From Apostichopus japonicus (taxonomy: Eukaryota > Echinodermata > Holothuroidea > Aspidochirotida > Stichopodidae), in the NCBI RefSeq assembly GCF_037975245.1, contig NC_092581.1:11249303-11313302 (forward strand): a stretch of 64,000 nucleotides of DNA, given 5' to 3'. Positions 22,950-36,500 of this stretch are shown here, one piece after another. The notes beneath the pieces are model-generated. The model ran no database searches and was not told the origin of the DNA. It saw only the letters and a program-made list of their open reading frames with translations. Made by a program: the position numbers and the translations under genes. Each line of letters starts with the position of its first letter. Positions within the stretch are counted from its first letter, which is position 1.

Positions 22950-24390
22950 GAGGAGAAATGGTAAGAAACCTCTGATAACTGAATATTCATTTTGTGCCGT
23001 GCATCCAATTTATTTAGGAGTCGTAAACATTTTGGCGGAGCTCCAGACAAACTGATATTTATTGGAATACAGATATTTAATTTTGCTGGTATGAAATCTG
23101 CAAATCACTTGCAGGTACCACTGTCACAGAAGCACAGTATGTTGAATATTTGTTCCATCAAGTTATTCAGCAGCCCCTTGGTCAGTGCTGGGACTTCTTG
23201 ATGTGATAAGCATCCTTTGTTAAACTCTTTCACTAGCATCTGGTTTGATAGCTTCTCTCAGTGGAGTAGGTCAGCATCTACAATGTGGTCACTGCAAGAC
23301 TCATAAGGTTATATACACTTGAGTGCTTGATACTTAGTCATAGGTGCTCTACAGGGGGTCTACCCGATGTTCCCGGGGTTCAATGTTCCCAGGGTTCGAT
23401 ATTCCCCGTTTTCGTGTTATTTCAATGGCTGACAATGAATACGAGGTTCGTTGTTCCCAGGGTTCGATGTTCCCAAGGTTCGTTGTTCCCAGGGTTCGAT
23501 GTTCCCAGAAATATCGATGTTCCCAGGGTTCGATGTTCCCAAGGTTCGATGTTCCCAGGGTTCTATGTTCCCAGGGTTCTATGTTCCCAGGGTTCAATGT
23601 TCCCAGGGTTCTATGTTCCCAGGGTCCAATGTTCCCAGGGTCCGATGTTCCCAGGGCTCGATATTCCCATGGTTCGATGTTCCCAGGGTCTGAGCCTGTC
23701 CCCGAGCACGGTCGGGCAGCACCAAAGCGGGACCCTCTTAATTCTCGGCCTCGTGGAACTCTGGACTCTCAGGTCAACACTTCTGTGCGGCTCTTACTGA
23801 ACAACGTCCCTTCGGGTGATTTTTGAAAAAAAAGGGACATCAAACCCTGGGAACATCGAACCCTGGGAACATCGGACCCTGGGAACATTGGACCCTGGGA
23901 ACAAAGAACCTTGGGAACAATGGACCCTGGGAACATCGAATCCTGGGAACATCGAACCCTGGGAACATTGGACCCTGGGAACATCGAACCCTGGGAACAT
24001 CGAACCCTGGAAACATCGGACCCTGGGGCCTGGGAACATTGGACCCTGGGAACATCGAGCCCTGGGAACATTGGACCCTGGGAACATTGACATAGCCCCC
24101 TCTACAGAGATGGCTCCCTCATATTAACTTTACAAGTTCCTTTTATCAGAGTTTAACAATCACAGTATATAGCACAGTATGATATGGACAACAGTTTGGC
24201 ACATTACCATGTGTTATTAAAATTGTATGTCTTTAGAAAAGAACTTATCATGTGGGACACATTTCTCATGACTAATTGAGGTATGTTCTCTTTCATGTTA
24301 CCAGGTACATTAAAGAGAAAATTGATTTGCTGCATCCAGACAAGATCAAAAGAAGCAAGAAACACTGGACAATAAATTCTGTTTATATAC
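22950..24390 (+). other. PSMG1 3'UTR with probable intron and poly(A) signal
   Basis: Eleven nt after the stop a donor-like AATG/GTAAGAAA sits at 22960/22961. An acceptor-like TTCATGTTACCAG ends at 24304. The downstream piece contains AATAAA at 24371-24376. If spliced, this 3'UTR intron removes the foldback element. The junction would be 11 nt after the stop, too close to trigger nonsense-mediated decay by the usual rule. Inferred from motifs only. Confidence 0.45.
23347..24107. mobile_element. Foldback-type element with 16-bp minisatellite arms (745 bp)
   Basis: The left arm (about 23366-23694) is some 20 tandem copies of the 16-mer GTTCCCAGGGTTCGAT. The right arm (about 23838-24090) is some 16 copies of its reverse complement. 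A ~140-bp unique centre separates them. Outer ends GGGGTCTA (from 23355) and TAGCCCC (to 24099) are inverted, and an exact 8-bp duplication CTCTACAG flanks them (23347-23354 and 24100-24107). Long inverted arms of short tandem repeats plus an 8-9 bp duplication define foldback elements, known from flies and from sea urchin TU elements. The overlapping frames of 80-171 codons here simply read the repeat in all phases. Confidence 0.85.
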
Positions 24391-26843
24391 TAACTATCAT
24401 TGTATGAGAGGACAGATGCAGCTAGCTAGGTAACAACTAGTTTGGAAGCAGAGGAATGTTTTATGTAGGGTGACCAGACATCTGGTATTAGGACATAAAG
24501 TATTCCAGTGCACAGTCTTTCATCTGGCATGACCTTTGGCCGGATACATGAATGTCTGAGATTTCAAAATCTAATGAATCAATGTTCAATCTTCACCGGA
24601 TTCTACTGTGCTTGGATCATATCTAGAAGCCCATGTCATTTTACCATGCCATCTCATAGTTCTGTTGGTTGTGTCTGTATTGATGATTGAGAAACAGTGC
24701 CCTCATCAGGGCTGGTGAAGATGTCAACTGCCTTGTATAATATGCGTTTTAATACGAATAAATCCATAGAAACCATCTATACGACGTTCACACTTATTAC
24801 AGCAGCCGACCAACTAACATAACAGTGTCCAGGCCCTGACAAAGAGAGAAATATGGGATAATGAATGTGTATTCATAAGGAAAAACAAAGAGTACCAAAG
24901 GGAGCCAGTGACTTAAGCGTTCCTGTGGCCGATCTGGCTCTGGATGTGTCCTCCATCTGATGTGATGTCAGTGGTGACCCTAGTCTTATGTGAGAAACCA
25001 CTTAATGTATGCTGGTGATACTGGTTTGTCTTGCTGAAATATTGTCTTCTTTAAATGTCAGTTTGGGAAGTTATTATGACTGTTGACAGAGTCAAAGACA
25101 TTACACTTTGACATCTTTAATGCTGAAATGTTTTTTATGGAGATAGTCACTCAGGATGGAAAGCTATCTAGTAAGGACTGTACATGAATGGTTCCAGAGC
25201 ACTGATGGCCGATTTTTAACAGTTAATCTTACCAGTTCTTTCAAGACAGGGTAACATTCAAGCATGTAGGCACTAGACTAGTTCAATCACAATGAATTAT
25301 TCAAGGTATGTTCAGCATCATTTTTGAAACAATTTTTATGATCATGATTACCAAATAATTTAAGCATATCTTTACTCGTCATAAGCCAAGTCGAGGCTAG
25401 TTAGGCATTAGTCACAGTATGACAATGTTTTACTCAGTTACATGTTATCACTTTCCTCAAGCAAACCTTAAGTAAAGCCTAACTATCCTTGGTCTTGTAT
25501 GAAAACATTTGATGTTTACTCAAGCACAATGCCCGGTTAGTTTGCTGTCAAACAAGATCATAAGTACCCCTCAATTAATGAGTTATTTTTGTGCATATGA
25601 AACGGTTACTTCACTTTGTAAATACTTCTCATTGACCCTTTTACTATTTTTCCCTCTCTTTCTTTTATGCTGAAGTCACTTATCATTTCTTTCTAAGAGT
25701 GATGGCTGTAAATACTTTTTGTTTATACAGAACCATAATCAAGAAGTTCAGTTATAGTCTGAGCCCAAATAAATTCTACTTCAGTAAAATTAATACTCAT
25801 TTTCATTTCATCTTTCATATTCATTTCGATATAATAGAACTGAAAGGGGGCCTAAATGTGTAACCAGCAAAATATTTGGGGGAGGATCCATAGCATTATA
25901 CCAGAAAATAAATACATAATTCAGATTTTACACATATTTCATAGAAAAAATTCAAACTATGGTGAGCATCAGGATGAGCTTTCTATAAGAATCTTAACCA
26001 CACAAAAGAAGAATAAGAGATTCTGTGATAATTCAACTTTATTTCACAGAAACTTTCAAGTGAAATGTATCCAACTTCTGCATAAATGAAACCCTGCAGG
26101 ATGCAACAGTGAACGAACATATTTTTTGATAACAAATATTTTCAAACTTTCTGAATATTTTAGAAATATATAGCAAATTTCTAACTTCTTAAAACTATAA
26201 CCGAAATCATTAACACTGTATATGAAGGAATGAATTGATTTATGTCTACTTCTGTAGCTTCCTTTATTGTATTTAATAAGCCTGCTTGTTTTAGGAAATC
26301 ATCATACAATTATAAAGGTTTTCACTTAATCTGACATGTAAGTACAAGAACTCAACAGAGGGTCAGCAAGTATTGGTAAATGTATCGTAATAAAAACCAC
26401 TGATAAAACTCTCTTAGTGAAATGTGAGTTTTGATAAGATTGGATAGAAGCTCATAACAGTTTATTTACATCGGTTCTCATTATATAATAAAATTTGCAT
26501 CAATTCACTGAATATTTGTACAAATACATTTGTAGCAATATTGATTACCATATTGAATATAATTAGTTGTTTCCCTATATAATTACAATTATATTTCCAA
26601 CTCAGCTATTCACAATGTACATCTATTTCAAACTTTCATAAGCTGCCACAACTTAAAAATTAAGTATGTAGTGCAGGTTCAAATAATTATTTCCAAGTGC
26701 AAAGAAAATGCTAAATCTCCATAAAATGTAACAATGAAAACAAATTATCACTTTCAAATAGTCAATTTCAATGACAATAACTAGCCATTGCGATAACAAT
26801 CATTACTTTAATATGAAAGTCTTTCAAAAGATCACTGAAGCAA
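24391..26843. other. Spacer between convergent PSMG1 and DNAH8
   Basis: AT-rich spacer with no supported gene. It holds the 3'UTR of the dynein gene at its right end; reverse-complement AATAAA or ATTAAA candidates lie at about 26463-26468 and 26807-26812. The frames at 24508-24690 and 25856-26089 are unrecognised and short. Confidence 0.45.
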
Positions 26844-29800
26844 CTACTTGATGTCACAGAGTAATGCAACACCTCTCAAGATCCAGTGTTCAGGACCTTG
26901 CACTGTCTTTAGCCATACTGGAGTGATGTAGGTCAAATCAGTACGTTGGGGTTTCTTGTAGACTGGACATTGGTAGAGTCTTGGATCTTTTGGTGCCGTT
27001 GAGTTAATAGCATACATGTGTATCACTGGTAATGCAGTGAACAGTACCTTGGCTGTAGATTCAGTTAACTTGCATCCCCTCTTATCCCAACCAGCTCCAT
27101 CCAGGTATAATCCATGGACATAGACACCTTCCTGTAAAATGAAATGACAGCCAATAGCAATGCAGCCTAGTTCCAAGAACCACATGAATATTCAAAACAT
27201 CAGTCACGCTGGCTGCACCAAGACCAAGTTTTTTCATCTCTCAAGACAAGTTATAATGTGGCAAGTTGCATTGCCTCAAGAAGTACGGTATTGTATGATA
27301 ATACATGTGATGCAGTTTTTCTCGGGATAGGGTTAACCCTAATGGCTTAACCCCAACCAAAGGGTTTTCCCAGTCCACAAGATACGTCATTCATTGGGCT
27401 GTATCATGCATGATGACACTGCTTGACATATTAAACTGTGTACAAAACGGTTCTCTTGAGAAATACTGTCACATGAGGATTAGCTGCGCACTGATCTACA
27501 TCTATGGATGATGCAGTAAATTATTTATCAGCTCCCCCATAGCAAAGTGCTTTGCAAGAAAAAAGCATACAAATGTGACAAGTATAACAATGTAAGTTAG
27601 CATTTTCAGTCATTTCACGAAAAATTAACCTTAAAAAGTCTTCATAAATATGACAAATGCCTATTCAAAATTATAACACAAATATTCTCTAAGGTTCAAT
27701 CAATCAAACCTAAAAGTTAGTGATATCATTACCTGAGGCTGTGAAGTTATTTCTTCCTTAAATGCTTTAGTGACATCATTATGGAGAGTCACTGAATCTA
27801 GCGCCCATCCTTTATGAGCTCTGGTGACCTCTTGTCTCATGGCAGTCAGAAAACCTTCAAGTAATCAAAATGTAAATAACAGCATCTGTGTGGACTTTAA
27901 GTAGCATATAATTTTAGCATATAGCCAGGCACAACTTTGAAATGATAAAGTACAAACAGCTATTACTAGTTTATATATCTAATCTATATACATAAACGAA
28001 TCAAAAACAGGAAAGTTTAAATCAAAATCAAAATATTGGCTGGAACAAGATACGAACCTTGCAACATCAGTCCTGGACTCTACCCGCTGAGCGATATATC
28101 CAACCCAAGTTTGGTGAAAATTTATGTGTGAATGATATTCTTACTGGCGTACCAGTCAGAGGCCACAGTACATTGGATACCATGAAACCAGGATCACATC
28201 ACACTTTCATATGATACAACTCAAAAAGTGTTAGGGCCGAGTGATGTCAAGAGAAATTCAGGCTTTTTGATCAGTGGCGGAGCAAGGGGTATTGGTCAGG
28301 GGGGTCGAGAATGGTCTGTAGGGGCGCTTTCGACACTATCTAAGGTTGGCACGGAGAGTTCAGAATTTTTTGAGTAAAGATACTCCCTAGATCGCCCGAA
28401 ATTACCCTTTCCAGGCCTTGCTAACTTGCAGATAAACCAAGAATAAATAGGTGTCATCGCCAACAAAATGTGACAAATGTCAATAGGTAGATGAGAGTGC
28501 AATAAAAAAGTCAATAATTGCGATTAAGTAAAAAGTAGTAAAAAGCTGAAAAGGGCGCCAGCAGTCCATTTGAGTCCGTCAGGGGGGGCATCCGCCTCCC
28601 TGACTGTTTTTGATGTGCGTATATTATCAATTATATACAGAAACTGGCTGTGGAAAGTAATAAACTGTATTGTGCACTTTCACCTCTTATGGTTTACAAA
28701 CTGCCCCAGTCTCTGTATCCAAACAGGCTTCCCATATCAGAACCCAGACACAATATTGTGACCTCTAGCCTGTCATTCAATTCACATGGTCACTGCTATG
28801 ATATTTTAAACATAGACCATCTAGCTGTATAGATGAACACCAACAAATCAGTTGCTTGTGGGAGTATCACAAAATAGATTTCATGTGATAACACTCGGAA
28901 CATTTTACTTAGGATGGTATCAGTTTTACCTTGCGGGTTGAAGAAACCTGTCATCCAGAACACGTTTGGCCTGCCTTCAAAGCACCAAGAGAAAAACTGG
29001 GTGTTTCTCTCTACCAACTCTGTGAACCAAAATCCTAGGGTAGATGATTCCCAGGACACTTTTCTCCACAGGCCTGGAACCCTTGCATCAAACATATTAT
29101 CCAGAGCATCACGGAGGTTCTATCAAATTAAATGGAACGTGGAATTTCTACCAAACTGAAGTATTTATGGCATCTCAAAAGTGTATAGTATTTGTGACAT
29201 ATTTGAATGGGATAACTTTCAGAAAGAAGTACATGAGGTTGATTCAAAGATACATACATAAAATATAATATACATAATATAAAAAATATGCAAAATAAAC
29301 ATAAACAAAATATACAAAATAAACATAATATACAAAAGATACAAAATACTAAATAGCCACCAAAAAAACTGGTATTACCTGTGATACATAAAATTGTTCA
29401 AAATGGAACTTGTAATAATTATGCAATAGATTCATAACTCTTTGAGGTAAGTTTTTGGCTCTCTGTGGACATGACAGGATGAAATGAAATCATTATAATT
29501 GTACCTCACTCATGATGATGGTTCCTTCAATGGCTAGCTTTAAGTCAGTCAGAGTTGATCTCACCAAACTGATTATTCTTTGCATCCTATCCATCTCCTG
29601 TCTCAAGAAAATATTCATCGATGATAGAGCACCCATCTTCTTCAGTCTAGCTTTAACCTGATCAAATAACACATAGGCATGAATGGTTTAAAGGTATAAA
29701 TTCATGATGCATTATGAAACAAAAGCTACCTATATCATAGCATGCTCGTACTTGTTAGTATAAAGTCCCTCATGATATACATTTCAAGTGGGTTCAGAAT

Positions 29801-30594
29801 GAAAATAATGTTTAAAATAATCTGAAAACTAAACTATCTAGGTTTCCATTGGACACTTCACTGGGAGAAATTTGTTCAGGAATGCAAAACTGAGGTACAC
29901 CTGAAGGGGACTGGGGTTGTAAGCGGATCAGTCGTTTGGTAGTTAGGTTTTCGTGCCCATGTTCTTTCCTGGGCGACTTTTCCTTTAAAAAAAACTGAGG
30001 TACAGACTTGCTATGTGGCCAAATGAAAGCACACAGTAATATTTCTAGTAATATTAATATCAGTATAGATATAGGGTCTTCACCTCTGCTATGTAGTACT
30101 TCCCTTACAGCACAGATGTTTGTACTATGGTCAATATGGTAGCTTTGTGTATAGCTCGAGACATTAAATGGTATGTGGAAATATCTGTCTTTATTCGGGA
30201 CAGAAACGTTTTTCTGTGGGATTAATTTCAAACCAGTGACAAATATTCAATGGTAAACAGTATCAAATTAACAGACTTAGTAAGTATGTTTGTCAAACAT
30301 GTAACATCATACACAATACAATTACAATATATTCATGCAGTATAGCTAAACCACACTATAAAGGTATAATAAGGTTTCTCGCCATGTTTTTTGGGCTATT
30401 GTGAGCTGTACTAGTCTATACATTGTACGATCATTACCTCGTGGGCTTTATAATCGTCTGGCAGTCTCTTCAGCATGTCTTCAGCTAATCGATAGACGAT
30501 ACTCTCTCTGGTCTCCCCGCTCCCTCCTCCTGTGTCTTTTGGTTGAATACTCATTATAGTATCCAACACCTCCTTAGACATGTTGTTCTGATAA
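26844..30594 (-). CDS. DNAH8: DNAH8 C-terminal domain exons
   Basis: Exons, in transcript order: 30438-30594, 29505-29657, 28930-29119, 27733-27854, 26844-27131 (fragment residues about 1991-2293). Visible landmarks are [16 protein letters not shown], the helix [36 protein letters not shown] (crossing an exon junction), [13 protein letters not shown] and the terminal GVALLCDIK. This is the dynein C-terminal alpha/beta region that packs under the AAA ring and modulates the motor (family knowledge). The last exon is 288 nt including the stop. Confidence 0.95.
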
Positions 30595-33500
30595 CTGGAA
30601 CAGAGCAGACAAAGTAATTCATTTCTTTATTTGTTTTAATGCCAATTGTGTACAATGGGAAAGGCAGTCTCCTGTAAAGTCTTAAAAAGACTTAACAAGG
30701 TAGGAGACTCCCTGGGAGAAAAGAAAAGAAAAATGTACAAATATATATAAATGTATATGTATAAAAATGTATATGTATATATATAAATGAATATATATAA
30801 ATATAAATATACAAACGGGAAGCACATCTTTCAAAAGTCAGATGTAGGCTGTTTTAGCTTGAATACTTCACAAATTGTTGTTAAGTATAGACTAAACACA
30901 TTTCTGTTCTTTAGTCCTTAAATGATTTGAGACATTGTCAATTTAGACTCCTGAGTGGGATGGGTGGCACAAAAATAAGTAGTATTGTAAACGCCCAACA
31001 AATTCTTTTGTCAAAGGAGAGGATTTTTTTTCTTCATATAACATAACAATACCATTGTGAATAACATCACCAAAGTCAGTCTGACATATATGATCAGACA
31101 GAACTTTATAAATTACTGTTTAGCACACAAGATTAAGAGAGAAACTTACGCTATGTCAGCATTGGAATGAAGCCCAAAGACTTCAGGAGTGTCAGTCAAT
31201 GGTAGTGTCTCGATATGCTCTAGGTATTCTTGGACAGTCTTACACTTGGGAATCTTGTAGCCAACATAAAAGTGGAAAGAGTCTAGGAACATGTGATCAC
31301 CAAACCAAACCTGTAGAGTAGAATGGGTAAAGACCATAGCAGAACAACAGTTAAATATAATAACACATCCAGTGACAAATCATGTAAGAAATCAAATGAC
31401 CTCATCTCATACAAAAACAATATATCTAAACATTAGAACACACATTAAGGAGTGTTAGCTCAGTGGTTAATGCCGTTGCCTTTCAATCATAAGGTCCTGA
31501 GTTCGAGTCACTCCAAGATTAATGTATGTCGTCCAGTTACAGAGTTGTTGACAATTCATAATCATGGACGTTAAATATGAATCTAAGAGACTGACTTCGG
31601 TCAGCTTGCGGCTTTGATAAGCCTATGAGGCTTCTTTGCGAGTTTCTGCTTGCAGGAGGATCTAAAATACATACATACCTACACCCATACGACACACAAA
31701 CTAATAGAATGATACTCGCTGCAAGCTGTTGCAATACTCAGATTAACTGAGATATTTAAGACTTTACACCAAATGAAGAAGACCCTTTTCATGTTAAGAA
31801 GCTCTTGATTTACCTAATTGAGCTAAAATATGGATAAACAAGTTCATTACCTTTGCAAATGTGTTCAATAACCTCTTGTCATAGTCGTCTGTAACTCGTC
31901 CTCCATACTGTACTTCACCAAGCATGTAGCGTACTGTATTCCAGGAAACTCCCTGTAACAAGATATGAAGTACCATGGAATATAATCATGGACAGCTGAC
32001 GTAATATACAATATCTTTACTACTTTAATTTCAGTAACTGATGTAATAACATTGATATGCGAACTGAATAATAAATTTCTTTCAGAAATGGTCTAAATAT
32101 GCATTTAAAAAGATATTACTAGAGCACAGGGACATATGGAGAAAACAAAAAGGGTATTGGGTACTTTTTCAGTACTAGATTTTCCAAAAGAACCAAACCA
32201 ACAGCTCCAACAATGGTCAGCAAATCCCCGCCTAATAATGAAATAATGATATATTTATTCATGTCTCATTTAAAGTTCACAAACTTTTCTGACAGAAACA
32301 ATAGACATACCATTTTCAAATTAATGCTTTTGTTAAGCTTGTACTTTCATCATTTTTAGGGAATATGTCTCAATATATACACTCAGACTCACAAACTCCC
32401 AGATGTCAGTTTCACAGAATATATTGACTAGAATCAATGAGGTGCTTATATTACCAAAGGACCCCAATCTACACTGTTCAGTATCATTTGAATCAAAACA
32501 CCATTCTGGCTGTTACAGCCTGCAGAAAATACATTCAATTCTCATTGGCTTAGGATAAAAGTACTCTCTTTTGATATAGGCATCACTGAAATGTTGTACT
32601 GCAATATTATTCCACCACAAAGGAAGACTGATATTGCTTTACAATCTAAGTTTATGAAATTCCTCTCTTGAGGAAATTAAACACCTATTGGGACTTCAAA
32701 CGATAAATACTGTACCTCTCAGAGCAGGGGCGGGATTTGAGTTGTGAAAGTGGGGGGGCAAACCTGTCAGCAAGACTATCTAAGCGGAGCGCCACCATCG
32801 GTTGGCGCGGAGCATACAAGAAATTTTTTGGCTTTACAAACCCTCCAGATGGCCGGAAACGGCACTTCCCGAGTGCTCTAAGCTGCATGTACCCCTCCTT
32901 GAAATATGGATCTCATGTCTGCAATTTGTATCTAGATAGTTAATTATTGTTTAAAAATTTGAAGAGGATTGATAGTAGAACATATGGTCACTATCTAAGC
33001 GGAGCGCCATCATCGGTTGGCAAGGAGCGTCGAAATTTTCCATGAAAGGTACCCTTAGATCGGTAAAATTAACACCCATATAGGCTTTAAATTGCATCTA
33101 TACATTTAATGAACGTGTGTAAATTTAGGGAGGGCGGATAGAAGAACTTATATGGTGATGTACAACTGAAGCTTATATGTCACTATTGAGGCGGTGCACC
33201 ACCATCAGTTGGCGCGGCGCGTCGAAATTTAAGCAAAAAGGAAATCCTAGATCAGCAAAAATGACACCTCTGGTAACAATAAATCGCATCTAGACAGTTC
33301 TTTCCCCCTAAAATTGTTAGTATATTGTGCATCTGGACCGATCAAGAATATGTTCAGCACCCACTTCCAAATTCTCCCTGCGGTCCCCACTTCTTGGAGA
33401 ACTTGGCAAATATTGGGGCTGAGCATTCCTTTACCGCCCCCCCACTTTTTTATGGGGGATAAGTCCCTCAAGTCCACCGGTTCCGTCGCCACTGAAGCCG

Positions 33501-36500
33501 AGGAGGGGTGATTTCGAGCAGTAAAGAAATTACATCGGCATATGCCATTGCATATTGTTGAATGACACGGGGGGGGGGGGGGGGGTGTCATGTGTCAGTG
33601 TATTGAATTTAATTATTGATATACCCAATATGCAAATCTGGCTTTCGTAAATCGTTTCTCTGGATTTAGTTATTCAACGCATTCAGTAGAGCAGGAAAGT
33701 TGAAAATCAATTCCTGAAGCTAGCACTGTAGCATATGCCGCGGATTCATCACATGCAGAATTGAATCGCTAGTGTGTTAGCTCCAGGATTCGTAACCTGT
33801 GCTGCGAACCATGTGCTAGCTCCATCTCCAGTTATTCTGCATGCTACATGTTACGATCTTAAACACAAATTCGACTTAAGATTCGAAACAAATAGGCCTA
33901 TTTGATAGAGCTGTGGTGGGGGAATAATTTCGATTAGGGTTGTGCAAATTTGTCTGCAAAACGACAAAAAAGTGAACTAAGATTTGGGAAAAAGTGGGGG
34001 GGCAAATGCCCCCTCTTGCCCCCCCGTAATCCCGCCCATGTCTCAGAGTATGCAAAGCATGTCAACTGTATCAAAATTTGTCAATTAGATTGCATTTTGT
34101 TTTTACAAACATGACTCTTATATTCTGAAGTGACACTTATAAAGCATTTCAATATGAAAAGAGATTTAAAACGGAAGCAGTATTTAGTTTTGTCAACAGT
34201 TAACACCACAGATAGTCGCCCAATGTTCTTTATCAAACAAAAGTAATACACATCAGTGTTCTACATCATGAAAGCAATATATATTGGCAATGGAGATAAA
34301 GGTTTGACAACTTTCTAACATATTCTTTGAAGCTTAGAATTCTTAGTATACCTTCAACATACACAGCCTCATATTTACCTTCTTTGCATCAATGTCGTCT
34401 AGATGATTTTGGATGAATTGTACACTAGCAGTCTGGTCAGCCTGGTTGAACTCATACGGAATGTTCCACCCTAATGGTCCAAACTTTCTACGTTCCTGTT
34501 TTGGAGAAAGGTTGACATTTCTTTGTTACATTACTTTGCAGATCAATTCAGCTGACAAATCCAAAATAAAGGTATTTTGAACCAACTAACTTGTAAAGGT
34601 TTTAAAGGACTATTAGTTGAAAACTTGATGCTTTTCATATGTTGACAAACACAGTTATATAATTTATATGGAGTTTGTTTTTCAACATACAATTTTCTGT
34701 GCATCAAAACACCATTAAATTATTATTGTTCTGAAAATGATCTCTCACAGTAAAGGTCCACATGTCAAATATATTATCATACATATCATGAACCAAATGG
34801 GACAGGAGGACGCAACACTGTTACATATTACAAAGTGACTGGCAGCCTAACAAAAATAACCTTTATTCATTATCATATATGCTTCTGGTCAGCCTGTTTT
34901 ACATTGCAGTATTTCATGGCTTGATTGTTTGTGAATGTACCTGACCCATATTCAAGAGCCTAATGCCAGACTGGCAGAAAAGTTACCCCATGTATACTGG
35001 AAGACATGCATACCTGAACAGTTGTGTGCAAAAATGCAACTGCATACAGCATAGGTTTCCATTGTGGAAGGTTGCTAACATCCAACTGGTCTTGGGAAAC
35101 ACTTGTAAAAGTTCTCTTCAAGCCTGCCTTCACCCCCTGAGGTGGTTCATTGGTAAATTTGATGGAGGCCTAGCAATAGAATAAAGACAGTTTAAGCAGT
35201 ATATTAATAAATTAATAAACAATTGACTGAGTGTCATAATATGTATTTGAAACAATATCAAAGCCAGTCTGAGAGTTTTCTTTCAATTCCTGTGATGACT
35301 TGTTGGGGCTGTGTGAATCTCTCTTTATGCAAGGTACTGTGGCTTCTGACCTTGTCACAGAAATATGTGTTACTGTAGAAATTTCAGAACAACTGTAAAG
35401 GTAGCAATCATAAATATAGTCAGGGCTTAACATAAGTTTGAAAAGGTGCAGGTATAGCCACCACCAGTGGGCCAACAATTGGAGGGGACACCAAATGGTA
35501 CACAAGAGTTAAATACTAAAAATGTGATGGCAAAAGTAGAAATGTTCAAAGGACACTGATGGCATATAGCTAATCCTGTTCATTTATTACAGTGTGTTTA
35601 AAGTAATATCATGAAATATAATTAGTCAGTCAGAATTAAACTGAACCCTTGGACAACAATGGTAAATTTCAGGTGTCCCAGCTGTTAAATTCCATGATAA
35701 ACATGGGGTACCACTGATTTTCTGATATCTTACAGGCTCTAAGACTAGAGCTGATCATACTTTGTTACTGAATAAATCTATCACTGAAACTTTGATTGAG
35801 TAATTACAACTGAAAGCACAAGGAAAAGACATTGCAGCATCATTTGGCAACAGTAGGGTCACTTTTTGAAGTGCATGACAGCATTTTTCTGTCAAGACGA
35901 AAGCCACTGATTACATAGATACCACTTTTGGCATCCATGTTCACCTAGTTCTGTTCACTTGAAATCTAATTGATGGTAAAAGACATACCAAGCAACATGA
36001 TTTACCTGGAGAAGACTGATGGGAAACTGTGGATGAACTTCTGTTGTGATCCAAATCCTGAAGTTTTCATGGACTGGTTCATGAACAGTGACGGTCTCCA
36101 AGAGCTCATCCATGAAGTCTAATCCTAGATGACAGTTCTGAAGCAGAACCCAACCACCCTGAACAGAGACATCAATGATAAAGGCGATAAGAGATAATTC
36201 AAGAGTGTTATCAACTGTGCTAATAGCCCTCTAACAATATGAAATAAATACACTGTTAAAATGTATTTCAACTGCTTAAAAGAAAATTATCCCATTAGTA
36301 CTTTGCATAGTATCTTGTTACATAAATTCTAATGCAGACGAACATTAGTTACATGATGTGTGAAAGGATGTAAGACTTATACATTACTAAGATTGATCTA
36401 AATAGCAAAACCACACAGAGTGGCTGCTGTTATGGGTTTTCTGTTCTTTTTCATCAACTCAAAGTTTCCTTTGGATGTTAATGAGCCACATGTGAAGCAT

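Noticed and set aside
23285-24127. Several overlapping frames of 80-171 codons with FPGFDVPRVRCSQGS-type repeats
   Set aside because: All phases on both strands are open because a 16-bp unit is repeated. The frames are a by-product of the foldback arms, with no start context or family match.
31449-31515. Possible tRNA gene
   Set aside because: A and B boxes are present but the stems do not pair as a tRNA, and the same head recurs attached to a common body and tail, so it is a SINE.
33247-33591. 114-codon minus-strand frame
   Set aside because: It lies wholly inside the hAT-type element and runs through its G/C tracts; no transposase motif is visible.
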